64,000 bases of DNA from an uncultured Pseudomonas sp. (GCF_946886105.1 NZ_CAMPHV010000005.1:1-64000); one strand, 5' to 3'; numbered from the stretch's first letter, positions 31,975 through 41,101 are shown. Notes: generated by a model not told the origin, from the sequence alone. Numbers and translations: made by a program.

Positions 31975-32439
31975 ATGGACGACATACTCGAAAAGCTAAC
32001 AAATATTTCTTGGTGGTTAGAAATCACAATACCAATATTAATAACATTACTCATACCATGGGCTTATAGACTCGCAAAGTCCGCACTGCCGAGCATATTT
32101 AGAGAAAAAATTCTTGGACCGCTCAGAAAAATATATAGAAGAAAGCGAGCAAAACAGCTACGCAAAATAAAATCACTACGCTTCGATACAACATCAATAA
32201 ATAGAGAAATCGCGAAAAATTACTGCTATTTAACTCTATTCTGGCTTGTAGCACTAATTATGTTCCTAGCATTCCTTTTCATGCAAAACACAGAAATGCA
32301 GAACCACAAAGCAATTCTTTGGCTAACTATATGTTCAGCCCCGCTATATGCTTTCGAATTCGCATGGCTAAGGAAATCAAATCTCGTTGACGACCTTATA
32401 AAACACCGACGTAAGATAAAATTTAAAATCACAAGATAA
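31975..32439 (+). CDS. Hypothetical membrane protein
   Basis: This 154-residue AT-rich gene is of unknown function. Hydrophobic segments lie at about 14-33, 81-102 and 108-124, separated by a very basic cytoplasmic-like stretch (about 40-65, rich in Arg/Lys). No recognised domain. It lies downstream of the AIPR gene in the same direction but 435 bases away, so co-transcription is doubtful. A small membrane protein near a defence gene could be an effector, but nothing shows that. Confidence 0.6.
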   Translation: MDDILEKLTNISWWLEITIPILITLLIPWAYRLAKSALPSIFREKILGPLRKIYRRKRAKQLRKIKSLRFDTTSINREIAKNYCYLTLFWLVALIMFLAFLFMQNTEMQNHKAILWLTICSAPLYAFEFAWLRKSNLVDDLIKHRRKIKFKITR

Positions 32440-32563
32440 GCACACACCGGAGAATTCTCAGTATCGCGCAGGGCGGGTGCAACCCGCCGGGACGACACTA
32501 CCGCGCTCTGATTCACAGCAAAAAAATTTAGTTAGTTCATATGTTTAATCCAGGACAACTCGC

Positions 32564-33288
32564 GTGAAAATACGGAAGAATATTTTATACATTTCTGCCA
32601 TTTTAGCGTCATACGCGCTCAGCATTACTTTAGAAGCGACCGCAGACACCGCCCCGAACCATCTCACGCCGACCGAAGGCCTATCGGAGTCAACCTCAGA
32701 TTATTATGAAAAACTATATATAACCTTCAAGGAGGGTTATGGCGAAGACTCAATCCTTCAGACCCTAACAACACCTAGCCTTGCCAACGAGTTCGTAACA
32801 GGAATCAAAAAGTCTGCATCAGGATATGAGGCATTCCTGATCGTTCCGCAGCACTCGATTAGAATGCTTATGATGTATGAAAGAGCAAAGCATGGGGACG
32901 AACGCGCCAAGCATTTAGTTTTCCCGAAAAATATACCTAACAGCTACTTAGAGAACTCGACACAGACTAATAAACAAATCATTCCCGAAAAACTCGCCTT
33001 TCGACTCGCTAATATATGGGCTCAAGAACTCGGCAAAACCATGCCTGCGACAAAAAATGATCAAAGACTACTGCTGGCCCTGACACTTATATTTTCTCCA
33101 TAAACACCCCTAGTCAAGGGCTCATCAGCGGCAGAATTACTGCTCCTGAAACCAAGTCAAGCGTTGGGGCATTATCTACATTAGCCTATTACCTGAAAAA
33201 CTACACTCTGGGGAATATAAGCACTACCAAATTGGAAAGTGAAGTCTTATCTTTCGAGAAGCTTTACTTAGGTATCCGTGAGAATTAA
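32564..33288 (+). pseudogene. Secreted hypothetical protein, frameshifted near 33063
   Basis: The frame opened at 32564 has an N-terminal signal-like sequence (KKN/ILYISAILASYALSITLEATA) and runs to a stop at 33103. A coding-quality frame continues from about 33066 to a stop at 33286-33288 (containing SINTPSQGLISGRITAPETK). One extra A in the AAA at 33063-33065 would join them into about 241 residues reading NDQKTTAGPDTYIFS. The gene is therefore probably frameshifted, or a sequencing error is present. No family is recognised. Confidence 0.6.
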
Positions 33289-33403
33289 CAGCTCGTAGGA
33301 TGGGTTGATCGTAGCGATACCCATGCAGCTGGTTGATTCCGACACTCAAATATTTCCCAGCCACCCCGCCAAATGCGGGACTTCAAAATGAGCAATATCG
33401 ATT

Positions 33404-33652
33404 ATGGGCCGATACCTAAAAGCGCTACTTCTTTCCGCTTTGTTAGCCGCAATAACCCCGAGCCATGCCAATAGTGAGCCGGGTCTAGTTGAATACCAAA
33501 TTACCATCGAAGCCAGAGATAAAATGCTCAAACTTATTGAGCAAATTAGCGACAGTAAACATTGGGGAAACATTGGGGGACAGAAACATTGGGGGACAGA
33601 CCACGGTTTTCGCAGTCCCAAAGAAGTGGACCACATCGCTTTAGCTGGATAG
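33404..33652 (+). CDS. Short hypothetical protein with signal peptide, 3' end disrupted by repeats
   Basis: The first 23 residues form a signal peptide (MGRYLKALLLSALLAAITPSHA). About 25 ordinary residues follow. The frame then runs into three copies of AAACATTGGGG (33557-33605), giving a low-quality tail. I read this as the 5' remnant of a secreted-protein gene cut by a repeat. It could be a genuine short gene, but that is less likely. Confidence 0.4.
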   Translation: MGRYLKALLLSALLAAITPSHANSEPGLVEYQITIEARDKMLKLIEQISDSKHWGNIGGQKHWGTDHGFRSPKEVDHIALAG

Positions 33653-33660
33653 CCACTGTT

Positions 33661-34068
33661 TCAGCGGGAGGCAAGTCTAATCTGAGTGCCATCGTTGCTC
33701 AGAGTCACACCATCGCTCAACTCCAACACGTTCACCGCATATAGCCCTCCATCAGAGGTCACCAGGCACCACTCCATATCAACCGGCAGCTTCAAGGACA
33801 GCGGCTGGAAAAGCACTTGAGTTGAGAACTCCTTCGCTAAATCGCCTGCAACTGAAACGTCATCCAACTCGAAGTCACTTAACCCCCATGCCAAGCCTAC
33901 GCTCTGTTGAAATCCTTCGGCATACTCAAAGTATTGAAGGAATAGCGCAGCCTTTTTATTTGGAAAGTCTAAAGATTCGACACCTCGAGCAATTATCCGG
34001 TTAAGGAAATTCACAATAGACACTTCAGCAATTTTGTCTTTGAGAAATAAATCGACTGAACCGCTCAT
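33661..34068 (-). CDS. Hypothetical protein, possible immunity protein
   Basis: This 135-residue acidic, cytoplasmic-type protein matches no family I recognise. It is the last of four small minus-strand genes downstream of the polymorphic toxin gene. All are AT-rich, unrelated to each other and of immunity-protein size. The role is inferred only from that position. Confidence 0.5.
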   Translation of the reverse strand: MSGSVDLFLKDKIAEVSIVNFLNRIIARGVESLDFPNKKAALFLQYFEYAEGFQQSVGLAWGLSDFELDDVSVAGDLAKEFSTQVLFQPLSLKLPVDMEWCLVTSDGGLYAVNVLELSDGVTLSNDGTQIRLASR

Positions 34069-34188
34069 TGATCCCCTTTAGTTCGCACATAAATGAGAAG
34101 CTTGCTAGTTATTGTTTTTTTATTTCGCAGTGACAATTCCGCCATTGAAAGTCTTGATGCAGCGCGCCTCGGTAATTTCCAACAGCCA

Positions 34189-34839
34189 TTATGATGGCTT
34201 TTCTGAGAAATTTAAAAAATTGGTATATTCATTAACTCTATAAACGTCATTGATCATGACGCCCTTAGCCGACAGCCGTATAACTTCCGAACTCGACTTT
34301 TCCAACTCCTTCAGGAAGTCCACCGTGCTCATTTTCAGCCGCCCTTGGTACTCAGTCCCAACCAATACGCCCAGCGCCTCGATAACTGATGTTCCTGGTT
34401 TCTTTTTCAATACATCAATTAAATATTCTTCCGCCTTACTCCCAACAAGCCTAAATAACTTTCCGCAGGCTGAGTAATGGAGGTCGACCGCATCTTCGTC
34501 TTCTTCTGAATCCACCCTACAATTACGAATAATACTCAACAATCCAGCAACCACATCTAACTGCTCATTTTTTTCTAGACGCTTGCTGCCATAGCCAATC
34601 AAAGATTCATCTATGAAGGCAGGGCTTTTAAGAAAGTCGAAGGACCACAGCCCTATAATTAAGCTACCAATTTCAGGATAGACTTTGAATATCATTTTAA
34701 TGTCAGCGATATCAAGATCCTTCCAATCTGGTGTGGATTTCAAAATCTTGTCGAGGTTCCCAATAGAGTTGGGAGTTGTGACATCTATGCTTTCAGCCTT
34801 CATCACAAACTCACTCATGGTCATCGCTCTATAATTCAT
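34189..34839 (-). CDS. Hypothetical helical protein, possible immunity protein
   Basis: This 216-residue protein is almost all predicted helix, with repeated helical pairs suggestive of a HEAT-like fold and no membrane segment. Helical-repeat proteins are frequent among immunity proteins of polymorphic toxin loci. It lies third of four in the small-gene array. There are in-frame ATGs at codons 1, 6 and 8, so the exact start is uncertain. Confidence 0.55.
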   Translation of the reverse strand: MNYRAMTMSEFVMKAESIDVTTPNSIGNLDKILKSTPDWKDLDIADIKMIFKVYPEIGSLIIGLWSFDFLKSPAFIDESLIGYGSKRLEKNEQLDVVAGLLSIIRNCRVDSEEDEDAVDLHYSACGKLFRLVGSKAEEYLIDVLKKKPGTSVIEALGVLVGTEYQGRLKMSTVDFLKELEKSSSEVIRLSAKGVMINDVYRVNEYTNFLNFSEKPS

Positions 34840-35225
34840 AATCTACCCTGATAACCTTTAGGCCATATGGTTCTAATAGCCTTTGAATCTGAACAATAAC
34901 GTTGAATCAAAGAAATCAGTGCCATTCAGTTATTCCCTACACGCGGAGAACCCAGAGACACACTATTATATAAACCATGGTAGTTGATACAAACTTCTAG
35001 AATCAATGGAACCAACATAGGATAGGTTGAGAGTAGCGATACCCATGCGGCCAATCGGCATGCCAACAACCGACCACCATAACCGTGTCGAATTATTGTT
35101 GGGTTACGCAGCGCCCGATAAAGATGATGTTGCTTAAACCGCGACAATCGCTGCTAACCCAACCTACAGGATAATTGGAACCGCAGCCCTCTATTCCCTT
35201 GCGAATTCCCACCCTACTCGCTTTC
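34840..35225. repeat. Spacer with a degenerate GTAGG...CCTAC-type repeat
   Basis: No gene is seen. Positions about 35027-35170 carry a diverged member of the repeat family found at 4660-4742 and 21451-21957, ending CTGCTAACCCAACCTACAGG. This repeat lies inside the putative immunity array. Confidence 0.55.
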
Positions 35226-35582
35226 TCATGCGGCGGCGATATCCTTTGCTGCCAGGTCAAGTGCTACAGCTAATTTAATCCGACCTGTTTTGCTTAACTC
35301 TTTCTCGTATTCTTTAAGCTGGATAGTTTCAATCGCTGCGGGCTCATCTTGCCCGTGCTCGAGTTCGATAGCGCAAATCGTATCAGTATTGATAAGAATC
35401 CTATAGATGTCTTCGCCCTGCTCAGGGGTCCAACCTAGAATATAGGCAGTTTTCATTTGCGGGCAGAATTCTTTGAGACAGGCATACAACTGCTTTTTTG
35501 ACGAATCATTAAATAATGACTGATGAGAACTTATCAATTGCTCCCTATAACCATGTTCTATCATGCTGTCATTTAGTTTCAT
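35226..35582 (-). CDS. Hypothetical protein, possible immunity protein
   Basis: This 118-residue acidic protein has a central beta-rich part (MKTAYILGWTPEQGEDIYRILI) and a helical C-terminus. No family is recognised. It is second in the array downstream of the toxin gene, 128 bases after the first small gene. Function is inferred from position only. Confidence 0.55.
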   Translation of the reverse strand: MKLNDSMIEHGYREQLISSHQSLFNDSSKKQLYACLKEFCPQMKTAYILGWTPEQGEDIYRILINTDTICAIELEHGQDEPAAIETIQLKEYEKELSKTGRIKLAVALDLAAKDIAAA

Positions 35583-35710
35583 TTGCCAGTACCGAAGCTA
35601 CACTCTTAAAAACACCTCTATAATCAGGGTTGCCGAAACCAATTATAGATGTATAAGACCGCCCCATCACACGCCACTAGAGTTTTGCATAGTGATAAAT
35701 TGACTAATTT

Positions 35711-36103
35711 CTACATCGCTTGTAAGTATTTAATTTCACGTTTTGCTATTTGTCGAGTCTTCTGACTCGCCCATTTGGCTTCAGATACTGCCGCAAGCTG
35801 GTCGAAAAAATTTACCTTTTCGTCTTCAGATAACTCAACCAGCCACACTAGAGCAAGTCCGGCCCAATAGTCTGATGCACTAGCTAAGCCCGCTTTAACC
35901 ACCATCCCAAATGGAAAAGTGTGGCCTACACTACTCTCAATGACAGATACTTCATTGAATGGCTTTTCCAGAAGCGAGACTATACGGGAAAAATCGACCT
36001 CCTCCTTCAATGGATATATTCCATTCTTTGCAGAGACAGCCCACTGCCCGTTATGAAAACCTATTTTTAAACCGTTACCGATATCCAACCATGATGTATT
36101 CAT
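35711..36103 (-). CDS. Probable cognate immunity protein
   Basis: This 130-residue protein starts 10 bases after the toxin gene's stop codon on the same strand, the standard place for the cognate immunity gene. The sequence (MNTSWLDIGNGLKIGFHNGQW...) is cytoplasmic in type, without signal peptide, which fits protection against a cytoplasm-acting RNase. I do not recognise the family, and the assignment rests on position. Confidence 0.6.
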   Translation of the reverse strand: MNTSWLDIGNGLKIGFHNGQWAVSAKNGIYPLKEEVDFSRIVSLLEKPFNEVSVIESSVGHTFPFGMVVKAGLASASDYWAGLALVWLVELSEDEKVNFFDQLAAVSEAKWASQKTRQIAKREIKYLQAM

Positions 36104-36113
36104 TTTTGTGATC

Positions 36114-37559
36114 TCACATTCCGTCGCGGTGCAATACTGTTACGCCTTTGCTTTTCATAAAATCTACGAATTGACGACGAACCTCGGGGGTCCAATTCTG
36201 CCAGTAATGACCACTGAATTCATTGGTGAATATCTCCCCTGCTTTTCCTCGGCTAAACATCCCTCCGGCAACGCGCGAAGGATTGGCATTGATAGCTTTA
36301 GCAAGATTTTCATGAGGGGAATAACCAGGGAGTAGCTGATTTGGTCGTCCGACGACAAAGGTGGAGGTATCGGGATCAAACACAAATTCAATTGATCCTT
36401 GACGAGGGTAGTAATTCTGCAAACCTTTCACAGATGCCGTTTCTGCGGATACACCGAAGGTTCCTGGTACAGGACCTGACCCACCCTTCACTATGGGAGG
36501 CTCCATCTTCTCCGCCTTAATCTCCTTCGGCCTCGGCACCTCCACCGTCTGCGCGCCCGTCCCGGTGCCTTTGCCACGCCCCTTCAGCTTGATCTTGGCG
36601 TTCTTCAGCGTGCGGCTGAGGCGTTGCAGGGCGCAGCCCAGGCGTTTGAGGGAAGCGGCGTGGCGGATAGAGGTGGCGCCGCGGGCGGCGAGACCTGCGC
36701 CGCCGGTGAAGATGACCAGCAGCGCCGCCAGGACCAATTCGAATACCGCGCCGCCGCCGAATTCGGCGACTTCTTCGATGTTCTGCGCCTTGGCGTAATC
36801 GACCGCGAAGCTGGCAAGAATGTCTTTGCTGGGGCCGTCGTCATAGATGAAGCAGGCGGTTTCGTATGCTTCTGCGATTTTCTCGCGGGTGATGCTGGCG
36901 GGGTCGAAGCCGAGGGCTTCCACCAGTTCTTCGTGCTGCGCGGCGGAGTAGTTGTTGAGGAAATTGGCGTACCAGCCCTCCTGTGGAGTGGCCTTGGCCT
37001 TCCAGGCGCTGGCCAGCATGTTCCAGGCGGTGTTGAAGGGGTTGACCAGGTCGCTCATTTCCTTGAGCGATTTGACCATGCCCCAGGCACCAAGGAAGAA
37101 GCCTTTGCCGAAGGCGAAGCGGACGTGGAAGTAGTTGACCACGACATTGCGCCCTTCCTGCTCCTTGCGCAGCTTCTCGGCCTCGGCGCGTTCGGCGGCG
37201 AGGATGTCGTCGAGGGCGGCCTGCATTTCCTTGCGGGCGCTGACGACGGCCGTGTCGACATCGACGTCCGCGAACAATTGCGCTTCGTAGTGGTTGGCTT
37301 GCAGTTGTTGGATAAAGCTACCACGATCATCCAGGCCGCCGCGGATCGGCGAGCCCTGGTCGGCGGTCAACAGATAAGGGATGTTCGGGGGGAGCAGTTC
37401 GCCGTTATCCCAGATAAAGCGCATGCCGACCATACGCTGGGGTGCGTTGGCTGGCGGGGTTTGCATGGGGCGGCGGGCTTGTTGGTCGAAGTTGCCGTTG
37501 TAAGGTTCCGGCTCGGGAGCTTTCCGAATATGCCGGTTGTTGGGTACGTAGCCACTCAT
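36114..37559 (-). CDS. Polymorphic toxin with C-terminal Ntox43-like RNase domain
   Basis: This 481-residue mosaic protein has an N-terminal linker and a small beta domain (45-95, WDNGELLPPNIPYLL...GGLDDRGSF) of the type seen in type VI secretion cargo. A helical region follows, with a Gly/Ala-rich hydrophobic stretch at 272-298 and a basic linker at 300-360. The C-terminal toxin (about 365-481) has SPHENLA, GGMFSRGKAGEIFTNE and SGHYWQNWTPEVRRQF, which I associate with polymorphic toxin type 43, a predicted BECR-fold ribonuclease. The toxin end is AT-richer than the rest. No PAAR, VgrG or Rhs repeats are present. Confidence 0.65.
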   Translation of the reverse strand: MSGYVPNNRHIRKAPEPEPYNGNFDQQARRPMQTPPANAPQRMVGMRFIWDNGELLPPNIPYLLTADQGSPIRGGLDDRGSFIQQLQANHYEAQLFADVDVDTAVVSARKEMQAALDDILAAERAEAEKLRKEQEGRNVVVNYFHVRFAFGKGFFLGAWGMVKSLKEMSDLVNPFNTAWNMLASAWKAKATPQEGWYANFLNNYSAAQHEELVEALGFDPASITREKIAEAYETACFIYDDGPSKDILASFAVDYAKAQNIEEVAEFGGGAVFELVLAALLVIFTGGAGLAARGATSIRHAASLKRLGCALQRLSRTLKNAKIKLKGRGKGTGTGAQTVEVPRPKEIKAEKMEPPIVKGGSGPVPGTFGVSAETASVKGLQNYYPRQGSIEFVFDPDTSTFVVGRPNQLLPGYSPHENLAKAINANPSRVAGGMFSRGKAGEIFTNEFSGHYWQNWTPEVRRQFVDFMKSKGVTVLHRDGM

Positions 37560-37918
37560 TGTCTCGGTTCCGTCCGATTGCTACACCATGCCGGGCGTTG
37601 CACCAGGCGCTTGGCTGAAGCGGCGATGCTAGCCGAATACCCCTGCGCAAAAGTTTGCGCACTGAGGCAGAAAAAGCGGGTTATGTGAACGGATTCGCGA
37701 AATGGCGGGGGAAAGGTAACGGCGCCTCGTCACTGGATGCGCTCCCCCTTCCTACTAAACAGCATGGTGGTCTGGACAGCTACTCAGTAGCCTCACTAGG
37801 TCAAGGGCAAACCACGCTTCCATCAACCGCGATGACTGATGGCGGCCTTTGTTCGCGCCGCTCATAAGCCAATCACCGCGCTAGCGAACCCAACAGCCAT
37901 CCCCGTATAGTCATCGCC
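37560..37918. other. Intergenic region, no feature recognised
   Basis: This 359-base spacer between the divergent toxin and GGDEF genes has no coding-quality frame or clear repeat. It presumably holds both promoters. Confidence 0.4.
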
Positions 37919-39280
37919 ATGACGCCAAAATCCCACCCGCCTCGCGACAAGCTATTGGATCTGCTACTGGACGTAGTCTGCGTGGTGGACAAGACCGGTC
38001 GTTTTCTTTCGGTGAGTGCGGCCAGCGAGCGGGTTTTCGGTTACCGGCCTGAGGAGATGATCGGCCGCACCGCCTTTGATTTGATGCACCCGGACGATCA
38101 CGCCGCCAGCCGGGCGCTTATAGAGCGGATCAATTCAGGCCAGCCCTCCCATGATCATGAGAACCGTTATATCCATAAAGACGGTCATATCGTTCATATC
38201 ATGTGGTCCGCCCAGTGGCTTGAGGCCGAGCAGGTGCGGGTGGGTGTGGCGCGGGATATTACCGAGCGTAAGCGCGCCGAGGCGGTGCAAGCAGCGCTGT
38301 ATGCGATATCGGAAGCGGCTCACTCGGTTGACGATCTGCAAGCGTTATACCAGCGGGTGCACGAGGTGATCGCTCAGTTGTTGCCCGCCGAGAACTTTTC
38401 GGTGGCGTTATACGACGCCGCGAATGACCAACTCAGTTTTGCCTATCACATCGACCAGTCCGAGACGCCGCCGTCCGCCATGCCGCTGGGCGGCGACGCT
38501 TTCATTGCCGAGGTGGTTCGCACCGGTGAAGCCCTGTTGTTAACACCCGAGACGGCCGCGCAGCTGCTGGCGAAGAGTGGCGCGCCAGCACCTGAGCATT
38601 CCCTGGACTGGCTTGGCGTGCCGCTGCTATCGGGCGCGGATACCATCGGTGCGCTGGTACTCCAGAGCGATTCCGCAACCCGGCGATACAGCGAACAGGA
38701 CAAGGAGCTGCTGCAGTTCGTGGCGAGCCAGGTGGCGGCGGCGATAGAGCGTAAGCGCACCCACTCGCGCCTGGAGTTTCTCGCGCAATACGACCACCTG
38801 ACCGAGCTGCCAAACCGTGCGCTGTTCCTGGATCGCTTGCGCAGTGCACTGCACAGGGCGCAACGAGCTTCCTCACGGCTGGCGGTGCTGTATCTCGACA
38901 TGGACCACTTCAAGCAGATCAACGATACTTTTGGCCACACTACAGGCGACCAGCTGCTGCGCGAGGTCGCTCACCGCCTCAGGCAGTGCGTGCGCGAGGC
39001 CGATACGGTTGGGCGTTTGGGCGGTGACGAATTCGCCGTGCTGTTGGACAACATCAGCCGGCAGGAGGATGCCACCCTGGTGGCCGAGAAGATCCTTGCC
39101 AGCCTGAGCGAGCCCTACCTGCTGGAAGAGAACACCCTGATCAGTGCGCCCAGTATGGGCATCGCCGTATACCCCGAGCACGGTCAGAACGACCTGCATT
39201 TGATTCGCCATGCCGATGAAGCCATGTACGTGGCCAAACGCGCTGGCGGCAAGCGCTATATCGTGGTTGAAAGCAAATAA
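37919..39280 (+). CDS. PAS-GAF-GGDEF diguanylate cyclase
   Basis: This 453-residue cytoplasmic protein probably makes cyclic di-GMP. A PAS domain (about 8-120) ends in the PAC-type VARDITERKRAE. A GAF domain (about 125-275) and a GGDEF domain (about 290-453) follow, with intact active site GGDEF at 368-372. The RxxD product-inhibition site (Arg359-Asp362) lies five residues before it, so feedback control is expected. No membrane segment, so the signal is intracellular. No regulated partner is adjacent. Confidence 0.93.
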   Translation: MTPKSHPPRDKLLDLLLDVVCVVDKTGRFLSVSAASERVFGYRPEEMIGRTAFDLMHPDDHAASRALIERINSGQPSHDHENRYIHKDGHIVHIMWSAQWLEAEQVRVGVARDITERKRAEAVQAALYAISEAAHSVDDLQALYQRVHEVIAQLLPAENFSVALYDAANDQLSFAYHIDQSETPPSAMPLGGDAFIAEVVRTGEALLLTPETAAQLLAKSGAPAPEHSLDWLGVPLLSGADTIGALVLQSDSATRRYSEQDKELLQFVASQVAAAIERKRTHSRLEFLAQYDHLTELPNRALFLDRLRSALHRAQRASSRLAVLYLDMDHFKQINDTFGHTTGDQLLREVAHRLRQCVREADTVGRLGGDEFAVLLDNISRQEDATLVAEKILASLSEPYLLEENTLISAPSMGIAVYPEHGQNDLHLIRHADEAMYVAKRAGGKRYIVVESK

Positions 39281-39303
39281 CCCGGGCAATTACCACGCCA
39301 AAC

Positions 39304-39408
39304 GGTGGATGAAAAAAGCGTCATCCACCCTACGCGAACCCGCTGCCTTGCCATTCGGCCACCGGGGTGGCGGATACGTAGGGTGGACAACGCGAAGCTT
39401 GTCCACCA
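39304..39408. repeat. REP elements upstream of the RAYT gene
   Basis: A self-complementary 30-base REP occupies 39304-39333 (GGTGGATGAAAAAAGCG...). A second, related palindrome GTAGGGTGGACAACGCG... lies at 39378-39408. The first is identical to 40057-40086 on the other side of the transposase gene. Confidence 0.85.
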
Positions 39409-39441
39409 TGGTGCAACCCACCCGCTCAAGGATGAGCCGCC

Positions 39442-39972
39442 ATGCCCGACTACCGCCGTGCTCGCGTTCCCGGTGCCACTTACTTCTTCACCGTTAACCT
39501 GGACGATCGAGCCAGCGATCTGTTGATTCGCGAAATCGACCTGCTGCGCGAGTCGGTGCGCGCTACACGGGCACGTCACCCGCTCCATATCGACGCCTGG
39601 GTCGTGTTGCCCGAGCATATGCATTGCCTGTGGACGCTGCCGCCAGGCGATGCCGATTTCGCTCTGCGCTGGAAGGTGATCAAGTTCGCCTTCGCCAAGC
39701 GCCTGCCCGCCGCCGAGCCACGCACAGCCAATCAACGCCGACGCGGCGAACGCGGCATCTGGCAACGGCGCTATTGGGAACATCTGATTCGAGATGAACG
39801 GGACTACCAGCGCCACTTCGACTACATCCACTACAACCCGCTGAAACACGGCCATGTCGAGCGCCTGGCGGACTGGCCCTATTCGAGCTTCCATCGAGCG
39901 GTGGCGATGGGGATTTACACCAGGGACTGGTACGTAGCACCGCCGCCTGAGGACGAGGGCTTTGGAGAGTGA
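39442..39972 (+). CDS. REP-associated tyrosine transposase (RAYT)
   Basis: This 176-residue member of the Y1_Tnp/IS200-like family is thought to move REP palindromes as single-stranded DNA. The HUH metal motif is in LPEHMHCLW, and the DYIHYNPLKHG segment is a RAYT hallmark. REP elements flank it, forming a complete REPtron. The same REP type is found inside the aru operon at 7381-7453. The start MPDYRRARVPG fits the family. Confidence 0.92.
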   Translation: MPDYRRARVPGATYFFTVNLDDRASDLLIREIDLLRESVRATRARHPLHIDAWVVLPEHMHCLWTLPPGDADFALRWKVIKFAFAKRLPAAEPRTANQRRRGERGIWQRRYWEHLIRDERDYQRHFDYIHYNPLKHGHVERLADWPYSSFHRAVAMGIYTRDWYVAPPPEDEGFGE

Positions 39973-40056
39973 GCGCTCTGGTGGAAAACGCTTCGCGCTT
40001 TTGCGCTGCGGGTAATCATTTTTAGTGACTGGTCTGGATAATCGTTGCGGCCAGAT

Positions 40057-40086
40057 GGTGGATGAAAAAAGCGTCATCCACCCTAC
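40057..40086. repeat. REP element downstream of the RAYT gene, overlapping the LysR stop
   Basis: This is an exact 30-base copy of 39304-39333 in the same orientation. On the minus strand the TAG inside its GTAGGGTGG end is the stop codon of the LysR-type gene, so the REP sets the C-terminus of that protein. Confidence 0.85.
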
Positions 40087-40982
40087 AGCGTGCATAGCCC
40101 TCCCGGCACCGTCATCACCCAATCCCGCACCGCCTGAATGGTCGGGTCGCTCTTGCGGTTTTCCGGGTACACCAGAAAGAACGGCTTGCCTTGCAGCTCC
40201 GGGCCGAAGGGTTGTATCAGGCGACCTTCCCGCAGTTCATCCTCGATCAATTGGCGGCTCATCAGCGCCACGCCCTGCGCGCCGATGGCGGCCGAGACGG
40301 CGTGGGTCTCGTCGGAGAACACCAACCCGGCACTGACATCCAGCCCCGGCACCTTGGCCTGCTTCTGCCACGCGGCCCAATCGATGGGCGAAGAAACAGC
40401 GGCCTGATTGCGGAAGTGGATCAGCGAATGCTTTGTCAGCTCGACTGCATCCTGCAAGCCGAGATGCGGGCTGCAAGCCGGGATAAAAGTGTTGTCGAAC
40501 AGCTTCTCGGCCACCAGCCCCGGCCAACGACCGTCGCCATAACGAATGGCGATATCCGCGGTGACACCATCCAGCGCGACCGGCTCATGGGAGGCATGGA
40601 TACGCAGGTCGATATCCGGATGGGCATCGCGTAGCAGGCAGACCCAGGACAGCAGCCAACGAACCGCCACGGCGGGCGTGGTGCTGAGCGTAATGGCCTG
40701 GCGACAGGGCAGCGCGCTGAGACGCACAGCCGTTGCGCTGATGCTGTCGAATGCGCTTTCCAGCACCTGTTGCAGCTCGCGCCCCTGGGCGGTCAGTTCG
40801 AGCTGGCGCGGCTTGCGCAGAAACAGCGCGACACCGAGCGACTCTTCCAGCGCACGAATCTGGTGGCTGATCGCCGTCGCGGTAACCGAGAGTTCTTCTG
40901 CGGCCTGCTTGGCGCTCTCGTGGCGAGCGGCCGCCTCAAAGGCCCGCAGGGCAGAAAGCGAAGGTAGCCAGCGCTGCGCCAT
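40083..40982 (-). CDS. LysR-family transcriptional regulator (GcvA-like)
   Basis: This 299-residue regulator has an N-terminal winged helix (about 7-65, LPSLSALRAFEAAARHES...TATAISHQIRALEESLG) and a periplasmic-binding-like effector domain. I chose the start MAQRWLPSLS at 40982; upstream in-frame residues do not fit. It is divergent from the azoreductase gene, with 119 bases between the starts, and so is likely to control it. The inducer is unknown. Its stop codon lies within a REP. Confidence 0.9.
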   Translation of the reverse strand: MAQRWLPSLSALRAFEAAARHESAKQAAEELSVTATAISHQIRALEESLGVALFLRKPRQLELTAQGRELQQVLESAFDSISATAVRLSALPCRQAITLSTTPAVAVRWLLSWVCLLRDAHPDIDLRIHASHEPVALDGVTADIAIRYGDGRWPGLVAEKLFDNTFIPACSPHLGLQDAVELTKHSLIHFRNQAAVSSPIDWAAWQKQAKVPGLDVSAGLVFSDETHAVSAAIGAQGVALMSRQLIEDELREGRLIQPFGPELQGKPFFLVYPENRKSDPTIQAVRDWVMTVPGGLCTL

Positions 40983-41101
40983 AGATGAGTTTCTCTCATT
41001 CGTATCGGAAAATAATCGTCGGTTGCCGCGCTTAGGCGCTGAACCTAGCCTGAGTCTGCTGCGAATTACAGATGAATTCAACTTCGAAAAGGAGACTCAA
41101 C

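Noticed and set aside
33557..33605. AAACATTGGGG repeats as a CRISPR or iteron array
   Set aside because: Only three short, irregularly spaced copies without spacers or a replication gene.
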